In this document: one piece after another, positions 1-5,999 of the stretch
Layout of the letters: each line of letters opens with the position of its first letter
How positions within the stretch are numbered: the stretch's first letter is position 1
Assembly: GCA_943331855.1 (NCBI GenBank)
Contig: CALQNE010000220.1
Location: 1 to 5,999, forward strand
Source of the DNA: Bordetella parapertussis
Lineage (GTDB): Bacteria; Pseudomonadota; Gammaproteobacteria; Burkholderiales; Burkholderiaceae_B
Length of the DNA: 5,999 nt
Direction of reading: 5' to 3'
Position numbers and translations under genes: made by a program
Notes under the pieces: generated by a model
Told to the model about the DNA's origin: nothing
Database searches by the model: none
Seen by the model: the letters and a program-made list of their open reading frames with translations, nothing else

Positions 1-792
1 GATATTTATAAGCTTGAACGTAATGAAAAAGACCTTCGGCACATCATAGAACGAAACAATCAAGATCGAACCGCGTTGCAGGCGAGTCTCATAGAATTTG
101 AGTATGAGAAAAAAAGACTGCTCGGACAACTCAGCGCGGCTGAACAAAAACTGAATAATGCAAGTGCGATTAATCATCTCATACAAGGTGGCACCCGCGT
201 GCGAAACGATATCCTTGTCAAAATGCAACGTGCACTTTCCTCGCAAGGTATACAGATCGAAGTCGATACTCAAAATGGGTTATTGCGTTTGCCAGAGACG
301 CTATTATTTGACTCGGGGCGAGCTGATTTTAGAAACGGGGGGGACCAGGCCCTGAAAGTCGTAGCACGCAATCTAGCGCTCATTCTCAATTGCTATACAC
401 AAGTTTCAGACGCAGCGCGTTCTTCGGACACTTGCGAAAAAGTAACGGATGGCACAGAGCAGCATCCTATCGACTCTGTATTGATTGAGGGTCATACCGA
501 CTCACAACCTATTTCAAATTCGTTATTCAGAGATAACTGGGATTTATCGGTTGCGCGCGCCAAAAACACTTATCTTGAGCTGATAAAGAATGAGAAAACA
601 CTTGAGAAACTTGAGAATGATAGAGGGCAGCCGCTCGTCAGCTTTAGCGCCTATGCAGGTCGACGCCCCATTTCGACGAACGACACTGAGGCAGAGCGAC
701 GTAAAAATAGGCGGATTGATATTCGACTGATCATGGCGCCCCCTTCGATCATGAACGATAGCGCTATGCTGACGCGCACCGGCCGAAACTAA
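1..792 (+). CDS. OmpA/MotB-family peptidoglycan-binding protein with N-terminal coiled coil (5' end missing)
   Basis: The reading frame is open from base 1 to TAA at 790-792, giving 263 in-window residues; the true start lies upstream. A TTG at 76 could be read as a start, but it sits inside a continuous coiled-coil segment with no ribosome site, so I treat the gene as truncated by the window edge. Residues 1 to about 60 are charged and heptad-like (Glu, Lys, Arg, Gln, Leu), as in a coiled coil. Residues about 93-245 form the OmpA C-terminal domain: LLFDSG near 101-106, IEGHTD at 162-167, NWDLSVARA at 179-187, a Tyr-Ala-Gly-Arg-Arg-Pro turn at 218-223, and KNRRIDI at 235-241. In OmpA the Asp of HTD and the Arg of LSxxRA hold diaminopimelate; here these are D167 and R186. 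An insertion before the GHTD strand carries two cysteines, C131 and C145, which could form a periplasmic disulfide. Likely role: anchoring an envelope complex to peptidoglycan, possibly as the MotB-like half of an ion-driven motor. The membrane segment that would settle this is outside the window. Confidence 0.85.
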   Translation, partial: DIYKLERNEKDLRHIIERNNQDRTALQASLIEFEYEKKRLLGQLSAAEQKLNNASAINHLIQGGTRVRNDILVKMQRALSSQGIQIEVDTQNGLLRLPETLLFDSGRADFRNGGDQALKVVARNLALILNCYTQVSDAARSSDTCEKVTDGTEQHPIDSVLIEGHTDSQPISNSLFRDNWDLSVARAKNTYLELIKNEKTLEKLENDRGQPLVSFSAYAGRRPISTNDTEAERRKNRRIDIRLIMAPPSIMNDSAMLTRTGRN

Positions 793-815
793 CGCACTTG
801 ACATGCAGTCCGTTA

Positions 816-1871
816 CTACTTTGGTCCTGACATAAAGTTCAAAATCAGCGACTGCAACTTAGCCCCATAGTTTGGATCTGTGGCATAGCCCGATTTACCC
901 ATGGCCTGAGAATAACTAATCGGATCATTCAAATGACGCAACACTTTTGAATAACGTGTGTTCTGACGTAAAAGATCTGTGAAGTCTTTAAAAGAGTCGG
1001 CATACGAGTCATAGGCACGAAATTTTTCAACGCGTTTAACAAATTCTCCGCCAATAAACTCTGTAGTCATCGCATCGACAGAGCGACCGCCCCAGTTTTC
1101 AGAGGCTTTGATGCCAAAAAGATTATGCGACGGTGCACCGTTCTGATATTTGAGTTCACTGCGCCCCCAACCGGATTCGAGCGCAGCCTGAGCCAACATA
1201 AAAATAGCTGGGATGCCGGTGCTGGCGCTGACTTTTTCAGCATAGGGCAGCATTCGAGCCGTAAACTCTGAAACATGACTACCTGAGTAGGCGTTCGCGG
1301 ACCCTTTGTACCAGCTACTCGATTCAGCGCGAGCCTGTTGCGTCTGCGTGTAATTGCTGAGTTTCGCCAACGAGCGACTGAGCATATGGCCCGAGAACAT
1401 CAGACTGATCTCAGGCTGAACGCTGGCACTACCCCTTGACACTGGGCTCACCGCACTTGCAGCAGACGAAGGGTTTGCAGTCGCTTGGCCAGTCGCGCCA
1501 GTATTCGCCTCGTTCGGAACTGGTGGACTACCTTGTAATTTGGTCAACTGCTTGACCAGCACGTCAGCCAATCCCACACCCTTACCAACTAAATTTTGAG
1601 TGAGTTGCTGATCAAGCATGGTTGTGAACGTGCGGCTTTGTTCATTTTCTAAGGGCCCATCATTTGGCGTCGCATCACGCATACTTTTAAGCATCATGCC
1701 TAAAAATATTGCCTCAAACTGTTTAGCAACACCGCGAATCGCTTCCGGTGAGTTGTCGTGTGCACTTCTCTTTAGACTGGACAAGCCTTTTGAGTCAATG
1801 GCCAAACTATTCGTGGCTTCAGTCAGCGCGGCTGCACCTTGCGAGACTGTTGCGATCGCACCGTTACTCAT
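816..1871 (-). CDS. flgJ: FlgJ, flagellar rod cap and peptidoglycan hydrolase (two-domain form)
   Basis: The protein has 351 residues and two domains, as in beta- and gammaproteobacterial FlgJ. Residues about 42-108 are the rod-binding domain (AKQFEAIFLGMMLKSMR at 49-65, then the ExxRTFTxMLDQQL-like stretch), which caps the growing rod. Residues about 112-195 are a Ser/Ala/Thr/Gly-rich linker, longer than I expect for the enteric protein. Residues about 200-348 are the GH73-type glucosaminidase/muramidase that opens peptidoglycan: LAQAALESGWGRSE at 226-239 with likely catalytic E232, NLFGIKA at 250-256, TTEF around E271, and FRAYDSYADSFKDFTDLL at 284-301. E232 aligns with the essential Glu of Salmonella FlgJ by motif, so the enzyme looks intact. 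There is no Sec signal, as expected for export by the flagellar type III apparatus. The ATG follows flgI by 11 bp and has a good ribosome site. It is the last gene of the minus-strand run and ends with TAG, facing a convergent gene. Confidence 0.97.
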   Translation of the reverse strand: MSNGAIATVSQGAAALTEATNSLAIDSKGLSSLKRSAHDNSPEAIRGVAKQFEAIFLGMMLKSMRDATPNDGPLENEQSRTFTTMLDQQLTQNLVGKGVGLADVLVKQLTKLQGSPPVPNEANTGATGQATANPSSAASAVSPVSRGSASVQPEISLMFSGHMLSRSLAKLSNYTQTQQARAESSSWYKGSANAYSGSHVSEFTARMLPYAEKVSASTGIPAIFMLAQAALESGWGRSELKYQNGAPSHNLFGIKASENWGGRSVDAMTTEFIGGEFVKRVEKFRAYDSYADSFKDFTDLLRQNTRYSKVLRHLNDPISYSQAMGKSGYATDPNYGAKLQSLILNFMSGPK

Positions 1872-1879
1872 CTCGCAGG

Positions 1880-1885
1880 CCTTTA
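1880..1885 (-). promoter_or_regulatory. Ribosome binding site of flgJ, overlapping the flgI stop codon
   Basis: Read on the minus strand, the bases are TAAAGG: TAA is the flgI stop codon and AAAGG is a Shine-Dalgarno match that ends 8 nt before the flgJ ATG. Ribosomes ending flgI therefore stop on the flgJ binding site, which suggests translational coupling. The coupling is an inference; the overlap is read directly. Confidence 0.75.
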
Positions 1886-3013
1886 AATAATCTCGAGTTC
1901 GGCATGTAACGCACCTGCCGCTTTCATCGCTTGCAGGATGGCAACCAGGTCTTGCGGTGTGGCGCCTACGGCGTTCAAGGCTTTAACCACGTCAGCCAAG
2001 ACCGCACCGCGGTTTAATTGAATGACGCGCCCTTTTTCGGCATTGATTTCAACCGTCGACTGGTTCACGACAGCGGTTCTGCCGCCCGCAAAGGCATTCG
2101 GCTGACTGACCAAAGGTGTCGTATTAATTGTGACAGTCAGATTGCCGTGGGCCACCGCGCAACTTTCAAGCGTGACCGACTGATTTAAGACAATGGAACC
2201 CGTCCGCGCATTTAAGATCACTTTCGCTGTTGGTCGTGAGGGCGTCAACTCAACAGTTTCGAGGGTTGCCAGAAATTTTACGCGCTCGACTTGTGCGGTA
2301 TGCGGTTGTATTTTGATGACCCTTGCGTCAACGGCCTCGGCCACGTACACACCAAAGCGCTTATTGATCGCTTCAGCAGCCATACTGGCAGTCGAATAAT
2401 CGGCGTTTTTGAGCTCTAGGTTAAAAATTTGTAATTGACTCAGGTCATTCGGCACCACGCGTTCAACGGTCGCGCCCGCCGAAATACGCCCGGCGTTTAA
2501 TTGATTGACCTGCACTTCAGTTCCGTTAGCCGCTGCGCCAGCCCCTGCCACCACCAAGTTGCCTTGCGCCATCGCATAGATTTGCCCATCAGCGCCCTTT
2601 AAGGGAGTCATTAACAAGGTGCCGCCGCGAAGACTTTTTGAATTTGCCACCGATGACACCGTCACATCAAGGGATTGACCGGGCTGTGCATAAGGAGGCA
2701 ACGTGGCCGTTACCATCACAGCCGCCACGTTTTTTAACTGTATCGTACTAAAGGTGCCTGGTGGCAGTACAACGCCCATCACCTGTAACATGCTCAGCGT
2801 CGTTTGAAGTGTAAACGGCGTCTGTGTAGTTTGGTCACCAGTACCATCCAAGCCAACAATCAGTCCATACCCAATCAATTGGTTTGAACGTACGCCCTGA
2901 ATCGTGGCGATATCTTTGAGCCGTGCCGCCTGGACGTGCAAGCTCACAAGCATCAAGCCAAGCATCAAGGCGGTTGCTAAACGTTTCAATGCTTTCAAGG
3001 TGTATTGCGGCAT
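1883..3013 (-). CDS. flgI: FlgI, flagellar P-ring protein precursor
   Basis: The protein has 376 residues, the usual length. It forms the P-ring, the periplasmic bushing around the distal rod at the peptidoglycan layer. A Sec signal peptide spans residues 1-29 (positive start with Lys7, Lys10 and Arg11, then a hydrophobic core), with likely cleavage after HVQA so that the mature protein starts ARLKDIA, matching known mature FlgI. Family hallmarks: GVRSNQLIGYGLIVGLDGTG at 40-59, SLRGGTLLMTPLKGADGQ at 117-134, NARTGSIVLN at 258-267, CAVAHGNLTV at 275-284, and a C-terminal LNAVGATPQDLVAILQAMK ending AELEII. Only one cysteine (C275) is present. The ATG at 3013 is the first possible start, because TAA lies in frame 15 nt upstream; the ribosome site there is weak. 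It lies 56 bp after flgH. Confidence 0.98.
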   Translation of the reverse strand: MPQYTLKALKRLATALMLGLMLVSLHVQAARLKDIATIQGVRSNQLIGYGLIVGLDGTGDQTTQTPFTLQTTLSMLQVMGVVLPPGTFSTIQLKNVAAVMVTATLPPYAQPGQSLDVTVSSVANSKSLRGGTLLMTPLKGADGQIYAMAQGNLVVAGAGAAANGTEVQVNQLNAGRISAGATVERVVPNDLSQLQIFNLELKNADYSTASMAAEAINKRFGVYVAEAVDARVIKIQPHTAQVERVKFLATLETVELTPSRPTAKVILNARTGSIVLNQSVTLESCAVAHGNLTVTINTTPLVSQPNAFAGGRTAVVNQSTVEINAEKGRVIQLNRGAVLADVVKALNAVGATPQDLVAILQAMKAAGALHAELEII

Positions 3014-3069
3014 GAGAGGTTCTTTTTAGTCAGACAAAGCATGAGGAGTGGCGCAGATCGTCACGAAAA

Positions 3070-3768
3070 TCAACCTGGAAAAACGCTAAGAAAAAATCGA
3101 TTAATCGTCTTGGCAATATTCGCCAAATCGAAAGTGCTATTCGTACGATATTCAACCCGTGCATCGGCAATCGTATTCGAGGCAACCGAATTATCGTTGG
3201 TGATCATGTAAGGATTGACAACACCAGAGAACCGAATGAATTCGACCCCGGCATCCAGGCCGATTTGTTTTTCACCCAACACCACCAGATTGCCATTTGG
3301 CTTCACCTCGGTCACAACAGCCGAGATTGAGCCCGAGAATGTCACGCCGTTGCTACCGTCTGCTGTCGTTGCAGCCGAATCCGAATTGGTGACGTTATAA
3401 GTCGGATCTGTTTTGGTGCCCGCAGAATTAGTCACCTCGCTCGCTGCACTGCCTTTTTTGCCTTGAGCAGATCCCGCATTTTTAGTCGCCGTTGTATTTT
3501 CAACTAAATTGATGGTCAAGATATCGCCGACCAAGCTTGCGCGTCGACCCTCAAAGATTGATCGATAGGAACCTGTATTAAAGATTGCACCCGACTTTGG
3601 GCCTGCTAACGGCATATTGGCGTTTGAAGGTGGTGGGTCTGTTTTGGTAATCGTGCTTGGCGTCAAGTTGCAACCTGCCAACGTAGTACTCGCCGCTACG
3701 ATCAAAACTAACCTCGGCAATGTCAGGCCGCTTGCAAGCAATCGAAAAGAAGGTAGATTTTTTTTCAT
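3070..3768 (-). CDS. flgH: FlgH, flagellar L-ring lipoprotein precursor
   Basis: The protein has 232 residues, normal for the family. It is an outer-membrane lipoprotein that forms the L-ring around the rod. The N-terminus is a lipoprotein signal with basic residues, a hydrophobic stretch, and the lipobox LAGC at 30-33, so C33 is the lipidated cysteine; Asn at +2 fits outer-membrane sorting. Hallmarks: GRRASLVGDILTINLVENTTA at 74-94, VTEVKPNGNLVVLGEKQI at 152-169, EFIRFSGVVNPYMI at 176-189, IADARVEYR at 200-208, and RFFLSVFP near the end. Residues about 97-145 are Ser/Thr/Ala/Asn-rich low complexity where the family is variable. The start codon is followed by a run of eight A and has only a weak Shine-Dalgarno match; an upstream ATG is closed by TGA after two codons, so ATG 3768 is preferred. 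Confidence 0.97.
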   Translation of the reverse strand: MKKNLPSFRLLASGLTLPRLVLIVAASTTLAGCNLTPSTITKTDPPPSNANMPLAGPKSGAIFNTGSYRSIFEGRRASLVGDILTINLVENTTATKNAGSAQGKKGSAASEVTNSAGTKTDPTYNVTNSDSAATTADGSNGVTFSGSISAVVTEVKPNGNLVVLGEKQIGLDAGVEFIRFSGVVNPYMITNDNSVASNTIADARVEYRTNSTFDLANIAKTINRFFLSVFPG

Positions 3769-3819
3769 TTCAAGTCATACCATGAGGTCATGCATTCATT
3801 CAATGTTCGTTAAGAGCCT

Positions 3820-4608
3820 TTAGGCACCGAGTTGTCCAAGACGCTGCAGCATCTGATCAGAGGCTGTGACTGCCTTACTATTAATCTCATAGGCACGTTG
3901 CGTTTGAATCATATTGACCAGCTCTTCAACGACATTCACGTTTGATGTTTCAACATAGCCTTGCTGTAAAGTTCCGGTTCCATTCGCACCCGCAGCGCCC
4001 GTAATGGCATTGCCCGAGGCCGAGGTCTCTGAATACAAGTTTTGCCCGAGCGCAGACAGACCAGCCGGATTAATAAACGTCGTCAGCTGAATGGTACCAA
4101 TCGTGGTAATCGCCGCGGAATTAGGCAGCGTAATCGACACGACGCCATCGTTTGCAATCGTCACGCTTTGGGCATTGGCTGGGATCGTGATTGCGGGCTG
4201 CAAGACGTAACCACTTGAGGTCACCATCTGCCCCTGGTTATTCACTTGAAAATTACCATCACGCGTATAGGCATTTTGACCACTAGGCATCAAAATATGA
4301 AAAAAACCAGAACCATTAATCGCCACATCAGTTTTATTCGTTGTTTGAGTCAAATTACCTTGAGCAAAAATTCGCTCAGTTGCGACGGGCTTTACACCTG
4401 TTCCGAGCTGCATACCCGAGGGTAGTTGACTTTGTTGCGACGACTGCGCGCCAGGTTGACGAATATTTTGATAAAGCAAATCTTCAAACACCGCGCGCGA
4501 GCGCTTAAAGCCGTTGGTACCAACGTTGGCCAAGTTATTGGTAATCACGTCCATCTGCGTTTGCTGCGCGTCCAGACCAGTCTTAGAAATCCAAAGTGAA
4601 CGAATCAT
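3820..4608 (-). CDS. flgG: FlgG, flagellar distal rod protein
   Basis: The protein has 262 residues, the normal FlgG length, and resembles enteric FlgG along its whole length. It polymerises into the distal rod that crosses the P- and L-rings. The N-terminal rod domain carries [18 protein letters not shown] at 24-41. Residues about 46-65 ([20 protein letters not shown]) are the FlgG-specific segment that makes the rod straight and rigid compared with the hook. Central motifs are [10 protein letters not shown] at 94-103 and [17 protein letters not shown] at 113-129. The C-terminal coiled-coil part is [20 protein letters not shown] at 220-239 followed by YEINSKAV. There is no Sec signal; export is by the flagellar type III system. 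The ATG matches the conserved [16 protein letters not shown] start. It follows flgF by 78 bp, the widest gap in the cluster. Confidence 0.98.
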   Translation of the reverse strand: MIRSLWISKTGLDAQQTQMDVITNNLANVGTNGFKRSRAVFEDLLYQNIRQPGAQSSQQSQLPSGMQLGTGVKPVATERIFAQGNLTQTTNKTDVAINGSGFFHILMPSGQNAYTRDGNFQVNNQGQMVTSSGYVLQPAITIPANAQSVTIANDGVVSITLPNSAAITTIGTIQLTTFINPAGLSALGQNLYSETSASGNAITGAAGANGTGTLQQGYVETSNVNVVEELVNMIQTQRAYEINSKAVTASDQMLQRLGQLGA

Positions 4609-4619
4609 GTTTTATACAA

Positions 4620-4624
4620 CCTCA
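4620..4624 (-). promoter_or_regulatory. Ribosome binding site of flgG
   Basis: Read on the minus strand, TGAGG lies 11 nt before the flgG ATG at 4608. The spacing is slightly long but usable. The TGA part is also the stop of a 13-codon reading frame in the flgF-flgG gap, described under findings. Confidence 0.5.
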
Positions 4625-4686
4625 AAAATAGTGCATCACATCGTTGGTTGAGTCAGCCATCATCTTGAATGACTGAACGCTAAGCC

Positions 4687-5427
4687 TTAATTAATTTGCA
4701 AAATCTGCGTCGCCTTCGCGTCATTCGCCTCTGCATTCTTCAATAAGGTCATTTGCACTTCAAACTGCCGTGCCAACGTGATCATGTTGACCATCGATTG
4801 CACGACACTGACGTTGCTGCCTTCGATCGCACCGTTGACCACGGTAACGTTTTCGTCAACCGGGGGAGCTCCACCGGTGCTTAAGCTAAAGAGGCCATCA
4901 ACACCTCGCACCAAATTCGCTTCGGATGGGTTGGTCAGCTTCAATCGTCCGAGCCCAGTCACAGCACCTGGGTCGGTGCCGTCATTCACCGTTGAGATCG
5001 ACCCATCGGAACCGATTGACAGCAAGACGTTAGGCGGCACGGTAATCGGGCCACCATCACCCAGAATCGTGCGCCCACTGGCGGTCTGCAAAATGCCGTT
5101 TTCATTCACCTTTAAAGAGCCATTGCGGGTCAAGGCCTCGCTTCCGTCGGCACGTTGCACACTGAACCAACCCTTGCCTTCAATTGCGATATCTAAATTA
5201 CGACCAGTCGGTATGATCGGACCCGGTGTGAAATCAGTGCCAGACGAGGCGTTCACCACAAAAGCCCTCGTGTCCATCGCAGCACCAACAACTGGTACCG
5301 CACGAAAGGTATCCAATTGCGCCTTGAACCCGGTGGATGACGCATTGGCCATATTTTGCGCGTTCGTCGCCTGCTGGTCCAAAATGTGTTGGGCGCCAGT
5401 CATGGCGGTATAAATCATGCGATCCAT
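4687..5427 (-). CDS. flgF: FlgF, flagellar proximal rod protein
   Basis: The protein has 246 residues, close to the usual 240-250. It is a proximal rod subunit assembled between FlgB/FlgC and FlgG and exported through the flagellar type III apparatus, with no Sec signal. The start MDRMIYTAMTGAQ and the rod motif NAQNMANASSTGFKAQLD at 22-39, followed by FRAVPV at 41-46, are typical of FlgF. Central motifs: LDIAIEGKGWFSVQ at 78-91 and EALTRNGSLKVNENGILQT at 97-115. The C-terminal part is EGSNVSVVQSMVNMITLARQ at 202-221, then FEVQMTLLKN, as in the family. The start at 5427 is preferred over the ATG three codons further in because it has an AAGGCGG ribosome site and matches the conserved FlgF N-terminus. 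It sits 44 bp after flgE. Confidence 0.97.
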   Translation of the reverse strand: MDRMIYTAMTGAQHILDQQATNAQNMANASSTGFKAQLDTFRAVPVVGAAMDTRAFVVNASSGTDFTPGPIIPTGRNLDIAIEGKGWFSVQRADGSEALTRNGSLKVNENGILQTASGRTILGDGGPITVPPNVLLSIGSDGSISTVNDGTDPGAVTGLGRLKLTNPSEANLVRGVDGLFSLSTGGAPPVDENVTVVNGAIEGSNVSVVQSMVNMITLARQFEVQMTLLKNAEANDAKATQILQIN

Positions 5428-5435
5428 ATGCTTAG

Positions 5436-5442
5436 CCGCCTT
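5436..5442 (-). promoter_or_regulatory. Ribosome binding site of flgF
   Basis: Read on the minus strand, AAGGCGG ends 8 nt before the flgF ATG at 5427, in the 44 bp gap after flgE. It supports the first of the two near-adjacent ATG codons as the start. Confidence 0.6.
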
Positions 5443-5471
5443 ATTAAATAGGTAAAAAGAGATTCAACATA

Positions 5472-5999
5472 TCAACCAACCATCGCTAACGTACTTTGGG
5501 CGATTTGATTTTCAACCTGGATTACTTGTGCGTTTGCTTGATAGGTGCGCTGCGCTGCCAACAAGCTCACTAACAGCACTTGTTGATCTGCGTTTGAACC
5601 TTCGAGCGCAGAGCCGAGCAGCTTGCCGTAGCCACCTGCGCCAGCGGTACCAACGATGGGGTCACCCGAAGCGGCAGTGGCCGCCCACGTGTTGTTGCCC
5701 AAATCTAGCAAGCCTGTTGGCGCCGTAAAATTTGCAATTGCAAGTTGGCCCAAAATGACATTGGGCTCACCATTTGTGTAATTACCGATGATGTTGCCGT
5801 ATTGATCGAAGCTGTAATTAATCAGTGCCCCTGAGGTATAGCCGTTTTGAGTGGAGACTACCTGATAGGTCAGTTCGGTGCCCTGCTGTGTCGATCCGGT
5901 CATATCCAATGTGGCCACGCCACCTAGTGCATCAATGGTGATACCTTCAAACTGACCCGCTCCGTCTGCCAAGGTGCCATCCTCACCAAAGGTCAGCGA
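5472..5999 (-). CDS. flgE: FlgE, flagellar hook protein (C-terminal part only)
   Basis: The frame is open from the right window edge to TGA at 5472-5474, giving 175 residues of the C-terminal part of the hook subunit; the start lies outside the window. A TTG at 5972 is not a credible start because nine in-frame codons precede it within the window. Hook hallmarks, numbered from the window edge: QNGYTSGALINYSFDQYGNI at 51-70, NYTNGEPNVILGQLAIANF at 73-91, GLLDLGNNTWAATAASGDP at 96-114, GALEGSN-like SALEGSN at 130-136, and the terminal helix AAQRTYQANAQVIQVENQIA at 148-167. The last segment differs from standard FlgE between SN and AQR. Position directly upstream of flgF fits the conserved flgBCDEFGHIJ order. 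Export is by the flagellar type III system. A paralogous hook-like protein is possible but less likely. Confidence 0.88.
   Translation of the reverse strand, partial: SLTFGEDGTLADGAGQFEGITIDALGGVATLDMTGSTQQGTELTYQVVSTQNGYTSGALINYSFDQYGNIIGNYTNGEPNVILGQLAIANFTAPTGLLDLGNNTWAATAASGDPIVGTAGAGGYGKLLGSALEGSNADQQVLLVSLLAAQRTYQANAQVIQVENQIAQSTLAMVG

Noticed and set aside
725..755. Repeated GATCATG words near the end of the OmpA-like gene, considered as a terminator stem
   Set aside because: The two copies are direct, not inverted, so they cannot form a stem, and no T run follows.
76..792. A complete 238-residue gene starting at TTG 76
   Set aside because: The same frame is open to base 1 and the upstream codons continue the same coiled-coil pattern; no ribosome site precedes the TTG. 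The gene is better read as cut by the window edge.
544..804. An 86-residue minus-strand frame overlapping the OmpA-like gene
   Set aside because: It is antisense to a gene with clear OmpA-domain motifs and has no motif of its own.
3014..3069. A short frame (MLCLTKKNLSCRNTP) running across the flgI start
   Set aside because: It is fifteen codons, without a ribosome site, and overlaps the flgI N-terminus in another frame; it looks like chance.
4609..4686. An internal sigma-28 or sigma-54 flagellar promoter in the widest gap
   Set aside because: I could not find a convincing TAAA/GCCGATAA pair or GG/GC -24/-12 pair on the minus strand; the other gaps likewise show none.
4778..5413. A 211-residue plus-strand frame
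   Set aside because: It lies entirely antisense within flgF, has no recognisable family features, and is explained by the codon pattern of the real gene on the other strand.
5472..5972. A separate small gene starting at TTG 5972
   Set aside because: Nine further in-frame codons run to the window edge and the product is a clear FlgE C-terminus, so it is the end of a longer gene.

Overview
This window is a stretch of flagellar basal-body and hook genes from a Gram-negative bacterium, most likely a beta- or gammaproteobacterium. The P-ring and L-ring genes (flgI, flgH) require an outer membrane and a peptidoglycan layer. FlgJ has the two-domain form (rod-binding plus muramidase) typical of those classes. 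FlgG keeps the distal-rod-specific segment almost unchanged from the enteric version. Base composition looks middling, and I lean towards a betaproteobacterium, but this is an inference.

Layout: positions 5999 down to 816 are all on the minus strand, in the order flgE (3' part only), flgF, flgG, flgH, flgI, flgJ. This is the classic flgBCDEFGHIJ order, with flgB-flgD presumably beyond the right edge. Gaps between these genes are short (44, 78, 51, 56 and 11 bp), which fits one transcript. I saw no convincing internal promoter and no strong hairpin terminator. The left end (1-792, plus strand) is the 3' part of an unrelated convergent gene. It encodes a coiled coil followed by an OmpA/MotB-type peptidoglycan-binding domain, and its stop codon lies 23 bp from that of flgJ.

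How the genes work together: FlgF and FlgG form the proximal and distal rod. FlgJ is exported to cap the growing rod and to cut the peptidoglycan so that the rod can pass. FlgI and FlgH are secreted by Sec and form the P- and L-ring bushing around FlgG. FlgE builds the hook beyond the outer membrane.

There is no gene-free stretch longer than 78 bp. The window is mostly an ordinary conserved locus and I do not see a new system in it. The points worth a second look are the OmpA/MotB-like gene with a two-cysteine insertion, the divergent FlgE C-terminus, the FlgI with a single cysteine, and some details of translation initiation.
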